Shown: positions 62,457 to 64,000 of the stretch, one piece after another
Numbering within the stretch: position 1 is the stretch's first letter
Layout: the number at the start of each line of letters is the position of its first letter
Assembly (NCBI GenBank): GCA_023408815.1
Contig: JAEYJO010000014.1
Span: 1-64,000, forward strand
Source of the DNA: Bacillota bacterium
GTDB taxonomy: Bacteria > Bacillota > Clostridia > Lachnospirales > Lachnospiraceae
Direction: 5' to 3'
Length of the DNA stretch: 64,000 bases
Program-made: the position numbers and the translations under genes
Notes under the pieces: model-generated
What the model saw: only the letters and a program-made list of their open reading frames with translations
Database searches by the model: none
Told to the model about the DNA's origin: nothing

Positions 62457-64000
62457 TTATATTTTATACTTCTTCAAATTTTCCTGGAATGCCTTGATCA
62501 TGGAATCGAAGACAGAAATCTGTCTGGTCAGCTCATTGATCTGATCCACATAAATAGCTACATTAGAGCTTGCCTCTTCCGTAGATGCAGAATTCTCCTC
62601 GGCAATGGCTGCGAGATTCTGAATGCTTTCAAACAAGGAAGAAATATGATCCGCCTCCTTTTTTAAATCGAGGGATGTCTGAATCATAAGACCGGAAACT
62701 CCTTTTAAATTGTCATTCGAATGATTGGAGGTTACCACCGCTTCCATAAGGGAGGTGTTCTCCGTCTCCAGGATAGCATACTGAGTATCGATGCCCACAA
62801 CCACTTCCCCCACGCTGGAAACGAAGTTGGTAAGATTATTGTTGATTTCCTCTACTGCGCTGTTGGTTTCCTCAGAAAGCTTGCGGACCTCCTCTGCAAC
62901 AACGGTGAATCCTCTTCCGGCTTCTCCGGCTCTGGCTGCTTCGATAGAAGCATTCAAAGCGAGAAGATTAATCTGCTTTGCGATACCGGAAACGATAGAG
63001 ACGATTTCAGTAATGTTAGCAGCGTTATTTTGGAGTTCGTTGCTGTTGTCCTTTATCTTACCAAATTTATCTAATACCTGATTGATTTGTGCCGCAGTAT
63101 TTTTTACGTTAAGGAAACTGTTTTCGATGCTGTTCACCGCATTTTCGATTTCAGATTTATTCTTCTGACTTTCGTCGGAAATACGGGTAATGTTACCGAT
63201 ACTTTCGTTCAATACGTAAACAACGTTCTCCGTATCCTCTGCCTGCGTAGTCGCCGCTACGGCAACCTCATCCAGAACATCGGTAATGTCATTGGAAGTG
63301 GACTGCATGGTGGAAGCGATGCCGGAAAGTGAGTTATTGAAGGTGTACATCTCGTCCACAATAGCGTTGAACTCGATAAAGTCCTTCTGAACCACAGCCT
63401 TTAAGCTATTAATAATTTCCATGAGCTTCTCGTTCTCATCCATAGAATGAAGCTCTACGTTTTCTGAAAATGTTCTGTCAGCCAAGCTATGAAGCTCCGA
63501 TGCGATCATCCTTACAGGTCTGCTGGTGATATAGGAAGAAATCAGAGAGATCACGCAGGTGGAAATTGCAAGTATCGCTGACTTTGCAGGGTCTCCAAAG
63601 AGCACGAAACCGAGAGCACCAATTAAAACCGTGTTGAGCAGGGCAAGCTTCTGAGAGCTTCTCTTTAAAAAACCGAGGGAAAGTATCTGATTGAAGCGGA
63701 AATGCTTTGTATACTGTATTTCCTTTTCGAAGGTCAGCTTCAAATGAATCTCATCAGCAGACTTGTTTAAAACCTCTGTCTTAATATCTTCTTTGAAGTA
63801 GTTGGAAACGCCTTTTAACAAACCTACCAGATAGTCGCCCATTCCTCGCTTGGAGCGGTAAATGAAAAGAGTTTCCCTGGAAGATATAGGCTGCAAATCC
63901 AAAATAGGAGGAACAGCGCCCTTAAAGCGGCGCATAACGATAATATGTACGTCATTCATAGATTTTAAAAACTGGTAAGCGCCTTCGTGCCGGAAGAAGC
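62457..64000 (-). CDS. H-NOX heme sensor fused to a methyl-accepting chemotaxis protein (5' end outside window)
   Basis: The reading frame stays open to the window edge, so an ATG at 63959 is internal. The visible 513 residues begin in the C-terminal part of an H-NOX (heme nitric oxide/oxygen binding) domain: proximal heme His in NDVH (codon 63947-63945), then KGAVPP, the propionate-binding YxSxR motif YRSKR (63860-63846) and LVGLLKGVSNYFKE. Two membrane helices follow, then a signalling domain with the hairpin tip KQINLLALNASIEAARAGEAGRG. Predicted to steer motility by NO or O2. Similar fusions (Tar4H type) are known in Clostridia. Confidence 0.88.
   Translation of the reverse strand, partial: FFRHEGAYQFLKSMNDVHIIVMRRFKGAVPPILDLQPISSRETLFIYRSKRGMGDYLVGLLKGVSNYFKEDIKTEVLNKSADEIHLKLTFEKEIQYTKHFRFNQILSLGFLKRSSQKLALLNTVLIGALGFVLFGDPAKSAILAISTCVISLISSYITSRPVRMIASELHSLADRTFSENVELHSMDENEKLMEIINSLKAVVQKDFIEFNAIVDEMYTFNNSLSGIASTMQSTSNDITDVLDEVAVAATTQAEDTENVVYVLNESIGNITRISDESQKNKSEIENAVNSIENSFLNVKNTAAQINQVLDKFGKIKDNSNELQNNAANITEIVSIVSGIAKQINLLALNASIEAARAGEAGRGFTVVAEEVRKLSEETNSAVEEINNNLTNFVSSVGEVVVGIDTQYAILETENTSLMEAVVTSNHSNDNLKGVSGLMIQTSLDLKKEADHISSLFESIQNLAAIAEENSASTEEASSNVAIYVDQINELTRQISVFDSMIKAFQENLKKYKI

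Noticed and set aside
63957..63959. ATG at 63959 as the start of the chemoreceptor
   Set aside because: The frame continues open to the edge with protein-like sequence and the H-NOX domain would be cut at its proximal His region.
1..64000. CRISPR arrays, prophage, transposases, tRNA or rRNA genes
   Set aside because: None was recognised on reading both strands; a covariance-model scan for tRNAs was not possible here.

Overview
This 64-kb window looks like a chromosomal segment of a spore-forming, anaerobic, low-to-mid GC Firmicute, most likely of the family Lachnospiraceae (Clostridium cluster XIVa). The evidence is the Bacillus/Clostridium-type housekeeping synteny (rpmB - asp23/yloU - yloV/fakA - recG; rsmD - coaD near ylbJ), the sporulation-linked genes ytfI/ytfJ (gerW) and ylbJ, a MetH lacking the reactivation domain, AGGAGG-type ribosome binding sites and consensus sigma-A promoters. 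No rRNA, tRNA, CRISPR array, phage, transposase or plasmid gene was recognised, so this is core rather than accessory DNA. Identification to genus is not possible from the sequence alone.

Layout. 0-3.5 kb: a left edge with hairpins, a pyridoxamine-phosphate-oxidase-fold protein and a cobalamin-dependent methionine synthase. 3.5-10.4 kb: branched-chain amino acid synthesis, ilvB, two different ilvN copies, ilvC, a LysR regulator (opposite strand), leuC and leuD. 10.5-13.4 kb: histidine phosphatase, then a TPR protein overlapping a DUF4037 nucleotidyltransferase-like gene. 13.4-18 kb: ruvA, ruvB, zapA and a U32-peptidase-type (RlhA-like) Fe-S protein behind a structured leader. 18-25 kb: a SEDS (FtsW/RodA/SpoVE) plus class B penicillin-binding protein pair, an HD-GYP protein with a changed HD motif, ytfI, ytfJ/gerW, a 46-residue membrane protein and a coiled-coil J-domain protein. 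25-36.6 kb: rpmB, asp23, fakA, recG, degV, parE, parC, rsmD, coaD and a coiled-coil protein. 36.7-44.5 kb: cell-wall amidase, ylbJ-like gene (tail-to-tail overlap), RsuA-type pseudouridine synthase, secreted transglutaminase, MFS/spermidine-synthase-like fusion, enolase. 44.6-48.7 kb: iron uptake, a DtxR-type regulator divergent from feoA-feoA-feoB-Cys-rich peptide-fur-like. 49-55.4 kb: a Ca2+/H+ antiporter with a foldable leader, HAD hydrolase, YgiQ radical SAM, SDR, RluA and RecU. 55.5-60.6 kb: histidine genes hisZ, hisG, hisD, hisB and a hisIE fused to a HisA/HisF-like domain. 60.8-64 kb: an AzgA-type purine permease and, running off the right edge, a chemoreceptor whose N-terminus is an H-NOX heme gas-sensor domain.

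The items most worth a second look are: (i) an 18-codon mini-ORF between hisZ and hisG that copies the start of HisG, with a hairpin covering part of the hisG ribosome binding site; (ii) the H-NOX/chemoreceptor fusion, recognisable from its proximal His and YxSxR motif; (iii) the HisA/HisF-like domain, apparently lacking a catalytic Asp, fused to HisIE; (iv) the feo control region, which carries both a DtxR-type inverted repeat on the -10 box and a near-consensus 7-1-7 Fur box, in a locus that also encodes a Fur homologue without the usual metal motif; (v) several long, perfect intergenic hairpins that may belong to dispersed repeat families; (vi) a nested-hairpin leader before the U32 gene and a switchable leader before the antiporter. 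All functional statements are from reading the sequence; no database search was run.
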